Below are positions 1 through 6,735 of a stretch of 16,359 nt of DNA, piece by piece. The position numbers and the translations under genes were made by a program. Numbering within the stretch: the first letter of the stretch is position 1; every line of letters starts with the position of its first letter. This stretch comes from Planctomycetota bacterium (GTDB lineage: Bacteria; Planctomycetota; Planctomycetia; Pirellulales; Lacipirellulaceae): contig JAJRUA010000294.1 of the NCBI GenBank assembly GCA_024278035.1, positions 1-16,359 on the forward strand, read 5' to 3'. Under the pieces are notes generated by a model. The model did not search any database. It worked only from the letters and a program-made list of their open reading frames with translations, and was not told the DNA's origin.

Positions 1-396
1 CTACGGACGCATTTGCTACGGCTTGTTGATAGGGCAGGGCTCAAGCGATGGCCCCGCATTTGGCACGCCTTGCGAGCGAGCCGTGCGACTGACTTGGCCG
101 ACCGGTTCCCGAGCCATACCGCGGCGGAGTGGTTGGGCCATACGGAAGAGATTGCCAATCGGAACTACCGAAGCGTGACCGCGGAGCATTTGGCACAAGC
201 CCAACGGGGTGATTCCACCAAGGCGTTCGAGCAAAGTGGCACAGGGGGTGGCACAGCAGGCCATCGCAACGACAAGAAACCTACACAAACCGGTGTGTTT
301 CCAGGTGGTGACTTTCCCGAGAAAAGCGAAGAATGCCGCATAAAAACAGCGTTTAGAGTACCCCGTAGGGGAGTCGAACCCCTGTCTCCGCCGTGA
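1..396 (+). CDS. Tyrosine recombinase/integrase, C-terminal part (5' end outside window)
   Basis: The reading frame is open from the first base, so the gene enters from the left. Visible residues match the C-terminal catalytic half of the tyrosine recombinase family: the H-x-x-R box (WHALRAS, near 64-84), the second His in WLGHT, and the nucleophile Tyr in NRNY (codon 166-168). By family knowledge these residues cut and rejoin DNA at att sites. After the Tyr, about 75 residues of low-similarity tail follow, ending in RRGVEPLSPP. That tail is translated from the complement of the tRNA-Glu gene, and the stop codon TGA (394-396) overlaps the tRNA anticodon. The arrangement fits an integrase sitting at the end of an element inserted into a tRNA gene. 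Whether the gene is intact upstream cannot be told from this window. Confidence 0.85.
   Translation, partial: LRTHLLRLVDRAGLKRWPRIWHALRASRATDLADRFPSHTAAEWLGHTEEIANRNYRSVTAEHLAQAQRGDSTKAFEQSGTGGGTAGHRNDKKPTQTGVFPGGDFPEKSEECRIKTAFRVPRRGVEPLSPP
359..396. other. Candidate attachment site (att) in the 3' half of tRNA-Glu
   Basis: The integrase gene terminates inside the tRNA gene, and the element lies on the tRNA's 3' side. Integrases of this family commonly use the 3' end of a tRNA gene as attB and restore it on insertion. The exact core and the second att copy are not visible because the other end of the element lies left of the window. The boundaries given are simply the overlap between the two genes and are an inference. 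Confidence 0.4.
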
Positions 397-431
397 GAGG
401 GCGGTGTCCTGGGCCACTAGACGAACGGGGC
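359..431 (-). tRNA. tRNA-Glu (anticodon CTC)
   Basis: Read on the minus strand this folds as a 73-nt cloverleaf. The acceptor stem GCCCCGT pairs with ACGGGGT (one G-T pair). The D-arm region contains TAGTGG. The anticodon stem CCGCC/GGCGG encloses the loop CTCTCAC with anticodon CTC (395-397). The T-arm is AGGGG-TTCGACT-CCCCT, and the discriminator base is A. CCA is not encoded, since CT follows, so it must be added after transcription. It decodes the GAG codon. The 3' half overlaps the 3' end of the integrase gene on the other strand. Confidence 0.96.
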
Positions 432-448
432 AGTGGCTTGAGCCCTGT

Positions 449-477
449 AGTATCTGTTCTGAAGAGCTTAGAAGCAA
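449..477 (-). promoter_or_regulatory. Weak candidate promoter for tRNA-Glu
   Basis: On the minus strand TTGCTT (472-477) and GATACT (449-454) are separated by 17 nt, and the latter lies 17 nt before the tRNA 5' end. Matches to the sigma-70 consensus are partial (3/6 and 4/6). Spacing and position are right, but the match alone is weak. Confidence 0.3.
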
Positions 478-487
478 GGGGGGCGAT

Positions 488-566
488 GGCGAGCGGTGTG
501 AGCGTTAGCCCGCCGATACTGAGGGGACAAAGCAAGTATCGGGGGACTTACGTCCCGCCGCTTGCC
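488..566. repeat. Intergenic palindromic (REP-like) element, copy 1
   Basis: An imperfect hairpin of about 79 nt fills most of the gap between the tRNA and the ABC ATPase stop codon. The outer arms are ggcgagcgg (488-496) and ccgcttgcc (558-566). The inner arms include cgatact and agtatcg. It shares the outer arm GGCGAGCGGTG (as complement) and the 12-mer gcaagtatcggg with the element at 6643-6735, so the two are related copies. It sits just downstream of the minus-strand ATPase gene and could fold in its mRNA 3' end, though no T-tract follows. Confidence 0.6.
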
Positions 567-570
567 GACC

Positions 571-1527
571 TCAACTTGTAATCCCCTGCGTCAGCGTCAT
601 GAACGCCGTCTCTAGGTTGATCTCTTCTTCTTTGAGCAATGTCAAACCATGGCCGCCGTCGAAGAGGGCTTGGGCGATCTGGCTGGTGGCGCTGTCAGTG
701 ACGCTGTCAGGGGCGTCGGCGATCAGCGTGACGGTGAGCGTTTCGTTCTCTTGCTTCGTGCTCTTTTCCACCTTCTCGACCGACGAAAGGCCTTCGAGCA
801 GCGTCGCCGCCCCTGCCGGGTCTTTTTTCACGCCGATTTGCAAAACCATCTGCTGACGGCATTGCCGCATCACGTCGGCCACGTCGGTGTTGACGATCAG
901 TTCCCCCCGTTCGATGATGCCGATCTTGTTACAAATGTCGGCTAGCTCCGGAAGAATATGGCTCGAAACCATGATCGTCTTGCCCATATCGCGCAGCTCT
1001 TTGAGAAGGGCACGAATCTCGATCCGGGCCCGTGGATCGAGGCCGCTGGCCGGTTCGTCCAGAAGCAAGACCTGCGGGTCATGCAGTAGCACTCGGGCAA
1101 GGCCAAGCCGCTGGGTCATGCCCCGGCTGAGGCTTGTTACGAGGGCGTCTCGTTTGTAACCAAGATCGACCAGTTCAAGTACGTCGTTGCAAATTTTTCG
1201 ACGCCCGGGGCCACGAATGCGATAGGCGGCAGCAAAGAACTCTAGGTACTCGATCACTTTCATGTCGTCGTACACGCCGAAGAAGTCGGGCATGTAGCCA
1301 ATGGCCCGACGGATTTCTTTCGGCTGGGTGTAGATCGAATAGCCTGCGACAGACGCTTCACCCCAGGTCGGCTGCAGCAAGGTGGCAAGGATGCGCATGG
1401 TGGTCGTCTTACCGGCACCGTTGGGCCCGATGAAGCCGAAGACATCGCCCGCTTCGAGCTTGATGTGGATATCTCGGATGGCGAAGAGTTCGCCATACTT
1501 TTTGGTGAGGCCGTGGATTTCGATCAT
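571..1527 (-). CDS. ABC transporter ATP-binding protein
   Basis: A 318-aa cytoplasmic ATPase that would hydrolyse ATP to drive an ABC-2-type membrane complex. Walker A is GPNGAGKTT (residues 34-42), the signature is LSRGM (133-137, in place of LSGGQ), Walker B is VLLLDEP (about 153-159), the D-loop is SGLDP, and the H-loop His is at 190. After the nucleotide-binding domain (to about residue 220) there is a C-terminal extension of about 95 residues, as in many ABC-2 exporter ATPases. ATG start; no Shine-Dalgarno sequence. It lies 80 nt downstream of the large membrane-anchored protein gene on the same strand, and the two are probably co-transcribed and co-functional. No permease gene is in the window, so the substrate cannot be named. 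Confidence 0.92.
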   Translation of the reverse strand: MIEIHGLTKKYGELFAIRDIHIKLEAGDVFGFIGPNGAGKTTTMRILATLLQPTWGEASVAGYSIYTQPKEIRRAIGYMPDFFGVYDDMKVIEYLEFFAAAYRIRGPGRRKICNDVLELVDLGYKRDALVTSLSRGMTQRLGLARVLLHDPQVLLLDEPASGLDPRARIEIRALLKELRDMGKTIMVSSHILPELADICNKIGIIERGELIVNTDVADVMRQCRQQMVLQIGVKKDPAGAATLLEGLSSVEKVEKSTKQENETLTVTLIADAPDSVTDSATSQIAQALFDGGHGLTLLKEEEINLETAFMTLTQGITS

Positions 1528-1556
1528 GAAATTAGTGGCAGTGGTTGTGAGTAGGG

Positions 1557-1623
1557 AGTTGCTAGGCGCTAGTTACAAGATGCCAACCGAAAACTAGCGC
1601 CAAGCAACTAGCGCCTAGCAACT
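1557..1623. repeat. 18-bp perfect inverted repeat with an extra direct copy
   Basis: agttgctaggcgctagtt (1557-1574) is the exact reverse complement of aactagcgcctagcaact (1606-1623). A third copy, in direct orientation to the second and with one mismatch, lies at 1592-1609 and overlaps it. The right arm supplies the last four codons (V-A-R-R) and the TAG stop (1608-1610) of the upstream gene. It could form a stem of 18 bp with a 31-nt loop in the intercistronic RNA. No T-tract is present, so it is not a classical terminator. Confidence 0.8.
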
Positions 1624-3878
1624 TTCAAAACATATCGACAAAAAATCCAGTTCTTGCTCATCTCCGGATGCTCTTCTGACAAGCTCTTGCCGTCGCGAAG
1701 TAGTTCACTGTGGCTTTTACCTTTCTCTCCGCAACGGGCAAGCAAGATGGCTCGGCCTGCCGCCAGATGGTGTGTCAAATTGCAGTGCGACAAGTTGGTT
1801 CGTTGCCATTGTTGGTCGTTTGCTTCTTGAACGGCACCTGAATCAATCGACAGTAGCGGGAGTAACTGCTCGATTGTAAGGTGACGATGGCGGAGCTCGT
1901 TATAAGTCTCACCTTTCTTGATCGAACCTTTCAGCAAGGTGCGTAAGCGTAGCGGCGAGACCGATTCATCGACTACCGTCGTCTCGCCATCGCCGAGCGT
2001 TCCGAGCCGCCAGGCCCAGTCACCGTAAATCAAACGACAGTCGGTGAGCTTCACGCCGGTGTCGTTGGTGAGTTGCCCTTCGGCAAGGCCATCGCCGGTG
2101 GGCGAGAGATTGGCTTCGACGGTCCGCTTGGTGGTGCTGGCCCAACGGGAGAGGAGCGTCTTGGTGGACCAAACCTGCACAGGCAAGCCGCGAAGAGGAA
2201 TCGCTCCGGCGGGTGAAAGCTGGGGTGTGGGATCGAGCACGTAGTCGGGCCGCCAGCCAAGCCGCGACGGTGCCGGCGACTGCATACCGCCCAATCCCCA
2301 ACCGGTCTTGCCGAGCCAGGCGATTTGGTGGTCAGCGGCGGTAAGGTCTTCGCCACTGGGCCCACGGGCAGCAAGCGACAGGTTGTACCGATCAGCCCGA
2401 GGGCTAAACAGGTGGGTAATGAGTGTGCCTCGCAGGGGGCTGACCGGGCCGTCACCCGTTGAATCAATGTCGATCACTTCAATCTGATTAACGCGCAGTT
2501 CGCTTCCCTTGAGCCAATAAGCGGCGGCGTAGGCCCCGGCACTGGTCAGCAAAACCAACAACGGAAACGTGATCCACGTCGCTTCCATTCGGCCAATCAC
2601 TCGTTTAACAAGAAAGTAATCTCCCGGGCCAATGATCAGCAGATAGCCAATCACTAGACCAACGATGGCCAGGAAGGGCGTCGTTCGGACATCGGTAAAC
2701 GAGTTATCGAGCCGGTTGATCAAAGTACCAACGAAACCCGTGGCTTGGGCACCGTAGTACCGAGGCTGCGGAGGGGCGTTTCCCTTGCGCGGAAGATGGA
2801 GCAGCCGAGCCAGTAGTGCCGACCGACCGCTCCAAGGTGCGAGGGCAGGGGCGTCCAAGTCAAAGGCGACGAACGTTACTTCACCCAACCCAAGCGGCGA
2901 GCGGATGACCAACGGAAAATCCTTAGCGACACGGCCGTCGTACGCCTCGATACGTCCGGTGACGTTCTCCAGGCGACTGACGGTTAGCACACCCCCTTCC
3001 AGATCGATTGGCTTCTCCGCTTCGATCGTTTCAGGGTAGCGCTCAATCGCCTCCGTGCGCGGCAAGGATTCCAAGCCAGCCAACCTGCCCGGCAGCAAAC
3101 GGGCAAACGGTCCCCCCTCTATTAGCAACTCGGCTCCAGCCGATCCGCAAGAAAGAACCAGCCGGCCGCCGTTGCGGACCCACTGTTCTAAAGCGACCAA
3201 CCGGGGATCGTCTGCTGTCAGCCCTTGGTGCCAGCCCGACCGTCCGGCCACGAGCAGCACAACATCAAAGCTGTCGTAGCCTATTGCGTCGCGGGGTAGG
3301 GCGGCCAGCGAACCGATCGAGGCAATTTCCTGTGTCGAGGCGAGAAAGTTGGCTTCCTCACCCTCATCGCCCCAGCCAATGGTCCCGCCTGATAGACTCT
3401 GCGTATCGCCAATCGCCAGGGTAAGGTGTGTAGCGGGCGAGGCATTTGCGATCTCCAATGGTTCGTTCGAGCCCTTTATTCCGGGCACGCTGGCCCCCAC
3501 CTGCACCACACGACGGTCAACGACTTGGTTGCCCACCATCAAACGTAGCTCGATCCCAGCATTGTCTTTGCCAATACGAGTATAGAGCAAGCTTTCCGAG
3601 GTTCGGCCCGGTTCGGTGCTCAGGGGCCGTCCGCCGGGTGGGGTAGTTGCTACGCCAATTGCATCGCTATCCGGGGCAATCGCCACGACGGTAACAGCAA
3701 GCGGCGCGGTCCCTCCTTCGACTTGCACCCGTAGCGGTGTCCAGCAGCCGAGCTTGTACTGTCCGCCGAGGCCCAATTCGACCCCAACAATTCGGGGCGG
3801 CTCAACCGCCACGGCCTGCCCTACGAGCAACAGCCCGAGAAAGACGAAGAGCATCGCATTGAGGGGGCGTGGGGGCAT
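1608..3878 (-). CDS. Exported, membrane-anchored protein with amidotransferase-like fold, partner of an ABC ATPase
   Basis: A 756-aa protein. An N-terminal signal segment (residues 8-25, AMLFVFLGLLLVGQAVA) is followed by a long exported region. Around 194-246 lies a stretch typical of the class I glutamine amidotransferase-like (DUF4350/ABC-auxiliary-like) fold: YDSFDVVLLV, then LEQWVRNGGRLVLSCG. No catalytic Cys-His pair is recognisable. Two transmembrane helices lie near 401-417 and 435-456, flanking the motif GPGDYFLVKRV...WITFP that I recall from similar proteins beside ABC genes. About 300 residues of exported C-terminal domain follow. By analogy with GldG-type auxiliary subunits it may be the extracytoplasmic part of an ABC-2 system with the adjacent ATPase; this is inference. 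The final residues are encoded by a repeat, so the C terminus may vary between strains. Confidence 0.75.
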   Translation of the reverse strand: MPPRPLNAMLFVFLGLLLVGQAVAVEPPRIVGVELGLGGQYKLGCWTPLRVQVEGGTAPLAVTVVAIAPDSDAIGVATTPPGGRPLSTEPGRTSESLLYTRIGKDNAGIELRLMVGNQVVDRRVVQVGASVPGIKGSNEPLEIANASPATHLTLAIGDTQSLSGGTIGWGDEGEEANFLASTQEIASIGSLAALPRDAIGYDSFDVVLLVAGRSGWHQGLTADDPRLVALEQWVRNGGRLVLSCGSAGAELLIEGGPFARLLPGRLAGLESLPRTEAIERYPETIEAEKPIDLEGGVLTVSRLENVTGRIEAYDGRVAKDFPLVIRSPLGLGEVTFVAFDLDAPALAPWSGRSALLARLLHLPRKGNAPPQPRYYGAQATGFVGTLINRLDNSFTDVRTTPFLAIVGLVIGYLLIIGPGDYFLVKRVIGRMEATWITFPLLVLLTSAGAYAAAYWLKGSELRVNQIEVIDIDSTGDGPVSPLRGTLITHLFSPRADRYNLSLAARGPSGEDLTAADHQIAWLGKTGWGLGGMQSPAPSRLGWRPDYVLDPTPQLSPAGAIPLRGLPVQVWSTKTLLSRWASTTKRTVEANLSPTGDGLAEGQLTNDTGVKLTDCRLIYGDWAWRLGTLGDGETTVVDESVSPLRLRTLLKGSIKKGETYNELRHRHLTIEQLLPLLSIDSGAVQEANDQQWQRTNLSHCNLTHHLAAGRAILLARCGEKGKSHSELLRDGKSLSEEHPEMSKNWIFCRYVLKVARR

Positions 3879-3956
3879 GGGCTCTATTGTGACTGGCTTG
3901 GAAAGCGGCGTCTATCCATATAAGCGAGCCGACGGCGCGCCTTTTTAAGGTGCAAT

Positions 3957-4262
3957 TTACGGTTTTTCCGCATCGTCGCACTGGCAGGCGAGCTTTCCGC
4001 AGCCAGGGCAACCGGTACCATATTTTTCTTCGATCGCTTGCGTGAGATCCACCTCAGCGACGTTGGCAATGGTCACCAACCACGCCAGCACGTCAGCAAA
4101 CTCGCCGCGTAGCTCTTCGGACGTTCCTTCTCGCAAAGCGGAAGCGAGTTCGCCCACCTCTTCGATGAGCCACATGAAGGTGCCATCCACCCCTCGGGCA
4201 ACGTCCTTCTCATGGTACATGCCATGGATCAGTTTCTGGAAATCAGCAAGCGAAAGCGACAT
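3957..4262 (-). CDS. MazG-like nucleotide pyrophosphohydrolase with C-terminal Cys motif
   Basis: A 101-aa, all-alpha NTP pyrophosphohydrolase. The metal-binding pattern EExxE...ExxD is visible as EEVGELASAL (about residues 34-43) and EFADVL. Family members hydrolyse (d)NTPs or modified nucleotides to the monophosphate and pyrophosphate, as house-cleaning or stress functions. The last 15-20 residues carry CPGCGKLACQC, a C-x2-C-x4-C-x-C arrangement that could bind zinc; this tail is not part of the core MazG fold. ATG start, no Shine-Dalgarno sequence. It lies just behind the terminator of the aminotransferase gene, so it is probably transcribed on its own, perhaps with read-through. Confidence 0.85.
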   Translation of the reverse strand: MSLSLADFQKLIHGMYHEKDVARGVDGTFMWLIEEVGELASALREGTSEELRGEFADVLAWLVTIANVAEVDLTQAIEEKYGTGCPGCGKLACQCDDAEKP

Positions 4263-4280
4263 GGCAAAAGTGGGGGTGAA

Positions 4281-4360
4281 TAAAAAATTGCGAGAGCCGT
4301 GTCGTCCTCGACCACGGCGAGATTCTTACGCACACCGTGGTCAGGGACGACACGGCTCTC
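4281..4360 (-). terminator. Long hairpin with T-tract, intrinsic terminator of the aminotransferase gene
   Basis: The two arms 4292-4317 and 4335-4360 are complementary at 24 of 26 positions, with a 17-nt loop. On the minus strand the stem is followed within 4 nt by TTTTTT (4282-4287). The hairpin begins 4 nt after the aminotransferase stop codon. This is the expected layout of a Rho-independent terminator, although the stem is unusually long. Long arms containing GAGAGCCGTGTCGTCC also look like a mobile or repeat palindrome recruited as a terminator. Confidence 0.75.
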
Positions 4361-4364
4361 AGCG

Positions 4365-5483
4365 TTAATTTGTTAATTCTTGCAGCACCGCCAGCCCGCG
4401 ATCAAGTGTCCCCTTCGGTGCGGCATAACTGATCCGGAAGTGCGTATCACGACGACTAAAAATCGAGCCGGGGATCACCAGCAATTCTTTCTCTATCGCT
4501 TGGGCAACGAACTCGCTAGCGGTCCCTCTGCCGTCGGGCACCTTGGGGAAAACATAAAACGCTCCGCCCGGGTTAGCGACTTCGTAACCGGCGTCACGCA
4601 ACCCTTTCGTAACATAGTCGCGACGCTCTCGGTACGAGTCAACGAGCGGCCCGATATCGACCCCTTGGGCAACGACCGCCGCTTGCTGCAAAGGATGCGG
4701 AGCGCAAACGAACGTGTACTGCTGAAGAGCTGTCATTTTATCGATAATCGCCGCTGGACCGTGAACCCAACCGATTCGCCAGCCTGTCATGCCGTAGGAT
4801 TTGCTAAAACCATCGACCACGATCGTTTGGTCGTTCCACTTCGCAGGGCTTTTGAGTGGAGCATCGTAGCAAAACTCTCGGTAGATTTCGTCGGACAGGA
4901 GGGCAATACCATGCTTCGCGGCGAGTTCGGCCAGGCCTCGCACCTCATTTTCTGTCGCTACCACGCCGGTCGGGTTGCCGGGGCTGTTGAGCAAAATCAG
5001 CTTGGTCTTGGGCGTGATCGCTGCGGCAACTTTTTCCAAGTCGATCCGGAAATCAGGGTAGGTATCAATCACCACGGGTACGCCGCCCACCATCTCGGTG
5101 AGCGTCGGGTACATGACGAAGTAGGGATCGAACGAAATGACTTCGTCGCCCGGATCAACCAGGGTCCACATCGCCAAATTAAGGGCCCCGCTCGTACCGC
5201 TGGTGATGAGCAACTTACGGTCCGAGTGGCCCCGCTCGGTGTCGACTTTCGCTTGCAGTTGCTCCCGCAGCTCTGGTACGCCTTGTGTTAAGCTATAGCC
5301 ATTTTTGTCATCGCGGATCGCCTCACACGCCGCCTCTTGGATCGCCGTGGGTACCGGAAAATCGGGCTGACCGATCGACAGGTTAATCGGATCGGCCAGC
5401 TTCGCCGCCAGTTCAAACACTTTGCGGATGCCCGAACTATCAAAGCGATCGGTCCGCTGAGCAAGCCAAGGGTGACGAGACAT
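4365..5483 (-). CDS. Class I/II PLP-dependent aminotransferase (aspartate aminotransferase family)
   Basis: A 372-aa cytoplasmic enzyme of fold type I that would transfer an amino group from an amino acid to a 2-oxo acid. The PLP-binding Lys is K228 in SKSYGMTGWRIG. Other conserved sites are N170 in NSPGNPTG, D198 and Y201 in SDEIY, G37-P40 in SIGQPDF near the N terminus, and the substrate carboxylate Arg R350 in FRISYA. Length is normal for the family. The precise substrate (Asp, aromatic or branched-chain amino acids) cannot be read from motifs. ATG start without a Shine-Dalgarno sequence. The gene lies 112 nt behind the DMT permease gene on the same strand and is closed by the hairpin terminator at 4281-4360. 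Confidence 0.93.
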   Translation of the reverse strand: MSRHPWLAQRTDRFDSSGIRKVFELAAKLADPINLSIGQPDFPVPTAIQEAACEAIRDDKNGYSLTQGVPELREQLQAKVDTERGHSDRKLLITSGTSGALNLAMWTLVDPGDEVISFDPYFVMYPTLTEMVGGVPVVIDTYPDFRIDLEKVAAAITPKTKLILLNSPGNPTGVVATENEVRGLAELAAKHGIALLSDEIYREFCYDAPLKSPAKWNDQTIVVDGFSKSYGMTGWRIGWVHGPAAIIDKMTALQQYTFVCAPHPLQQAAVVAQGVDIGPLVDSYRERRDYVTKGLRDAGYEVANPGGAFYVFPKVPDGRGTASEFVAQAIEKELLVIPGSIFSRRDTHFRISYAAPKGTLDRGLAVLQELTN

Positions 5484-5515
5484 ATCGTAGGTGAATTGCA
5501 GAAGGGGGAGGGGAA

Positions 5516-5550
5516 GGCGAGCGGGCAGGCGTCAGCCCCCCGATCTTCGC
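5516..5550. repeat. Degenerate half-copy of the REP-like element
   Basis: ggcgagcggg followed by ggcgtcagcccccc and cgat resembles the left half of the palindrome at 488-566 (ggcgagcggtg, agcgttagcccg, ccgat). The right arm is not recognisable. It lies between two minus-strand genes, as the other copies do. The similarity was judged by eye. Confidence 0.4.
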
Positions 5551-5595
5551 GAATTGAGGAAGGAATACCTAGCCGGGCCATCCTGGCACGGAGTA

Positions 5596-6555
5596 TTAAG
5601 TTTCAACAGGAACGGCTTCAATCTCCCTAAGCGACTCTTGTTCCATCTTATCGACAGGTCGCTTTTGGGGCACTTGCACCAGTGCCACCATTGAGAGAAT
5701 GCCGACGATGGCAACGATTTGCTGCGGGGTGATGGTCTCTTTATCCAGGAAGCCCCACATCAGGGCAACCACCGGCACGACGTAGGTCGTCATCCCGGCA
5801 AACAGCGGTCCATGGCTTTGGACAAGCCGAACAAACATCCAGATGCAGGCCCCCGTTCCCATCGCACCGAGCCAAAGCATTGCCGCCATCGCAACACCAA
5901 AGCCTTCGCGGAGGGGCGGAGGGCTGACGTCAAGCTTCGCTTGTAACGAAGGCATACCAACGAGCGGAAGAATCGCGATGGTGGCAACGGTCATGATCGC
6001 TAGAGCGAGCGGCGTTGCGTCGGCGTCCGATAGCTTACGGCCTAGCCAAGTGTTGCCGACGGCATAGCTCAGAGGCACGGTCACAGCGATCGCCAACATG
6101 CCGGGTGTGAGTCCGCGTAGGCTGCCATCGAACATCAAGAGAGCAATAAACACCAATCCGCCAATCACACCAACCAATTGACGAGGGGTTGGACGAATGC
6201 CGAGAAGCGGAATCGAAACTAAGATCGTCAACAGCGGTGTGAACGCCACGGTCATGCCGAAGAAACTATGACCGCAGTCTTCGTTGATTCGAGTCGCCTG
6301 GCTGATGAGCGCCGGCTGCGTGATGTAGGGGTAGGCATTGGAAACAACGCCAACAAAGATGACGCTCGGTAAGTCGCTCCAATGAAACCGCCGCCGCCGT
6401 TCAAACAAAAGCCAACAGGCACCCAAAAAGATCGTCGCTGAGATGAGTCTTCCTAAGCCGATCTCCATGGGCCCGAACCACTGGTTGGCTCGATCCATAA
6501 GGATAAAGTTCGAGCCAAAAAGAAGGCAGATCAGAGCGAATTGGAGATAAGCCAT
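5596..6555 (-). CDS. EamA/DMT-superfamily transporter
   Basis: A 319-aa inner-membrane protein with about ten hydrophobic helices in two tandem EamA halves (approximately residues 4-137 and 150-292). The first helix AYLQFALICLLFGSNF is characteristic of drug/metabolite transporters. Members export or import small metabolites such as amino acids or nucleotide sugars; no substrate can be deduced. The ATG at 6553-6555 is preferred. A TTG one codon upstream (6556-6558) is in frame and adds one residue. No Shine-Dalgarno sequence is present. The cytoplasmic tail after the last helix is polar and short (KRPVDKMEQESLREIEAVP). The gene precedes the aminotransferase gene by 112 nt; functional coupling is possible but not shown. 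Confidence 0.9.
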   Translation of the reverse strand: MAYLQFALICLLFGSNFILMDRANQWFGPMEIGLGRLISATIFLGACWLLFERRRRFHWSDLPSVIFVGVVSNAYPYITQPALISQATRINEDCGHSFFGMTVAFTPLLTILVSIPLLGIRPTPRQLVGVIGGLVFIALLMFDGSLRGLTPGMLAIAVTVPLSYAVGNTWLGRKLSDADATPLALAIMTVATIAILPLVGMPSLQAKLDVSPPPLREGFGVAMAAMLWLGAMGTGACIWMFVRLVQSHGPLFAGMTTYVVPVVALMWGFLDKETITPQQIVAIVGILSMVALVQVPQKRPVDKMEQESLREIEAVPVET

Positions 6556-6642
6556 CAAAGACCAACGGCAGGGAGGCTGAAAACAGGGGACCCCGTATTG
6601 TACGCGATTTGCCAGTTTAGGCGAGCCGACCTGACAGACTCG

Positions 6643-6735
6643 GCCGAGCGGTGCGGGCGTAAGCCCTCAGAATAAGAGCAACGGCGATTCACGCGAAGCA
6701 GCAAGTATCGGGAAGCTGACGCTCCACCGCTCGCC
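6643..6735. repeat. Intergenic palindromic (REP-like) element, copy 2
   Basis: gccgagcggtg (6643-6653) pairs with caccgctcgcc (6725-6735) at 10 of 11 positions. Inside, the 12-mer gcaagtatcggg (6701-6712) is identical to 532-543 in copy 1. The last base of the right arm is the first base of the stop codon triplet (complement of TAG, 6735-6737) of the DUF11 lipoprotein gene, so the element directly abuts the gene's end. Confidence 0.6.

Noticed and set aside
340..358. Possible terminator behind tRNA-Glu on the minus strand
   Set aside because: Only a 4-bp stem (AAAC/GTTT) followed by a short T run; too weak.
16..477. Minus-strand frame across the integrase and tRNA
   Set aside because: Crosses a tRNA gene and opposes the recombinase frame that carries the catalytic residues.
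4380..5291. 303-codon plus-strand open frame
   Set aside because: Lies antisense to the well-supported aminotransferase; its translation has no recognisable domain and reflects codon-position bias of the true gene.
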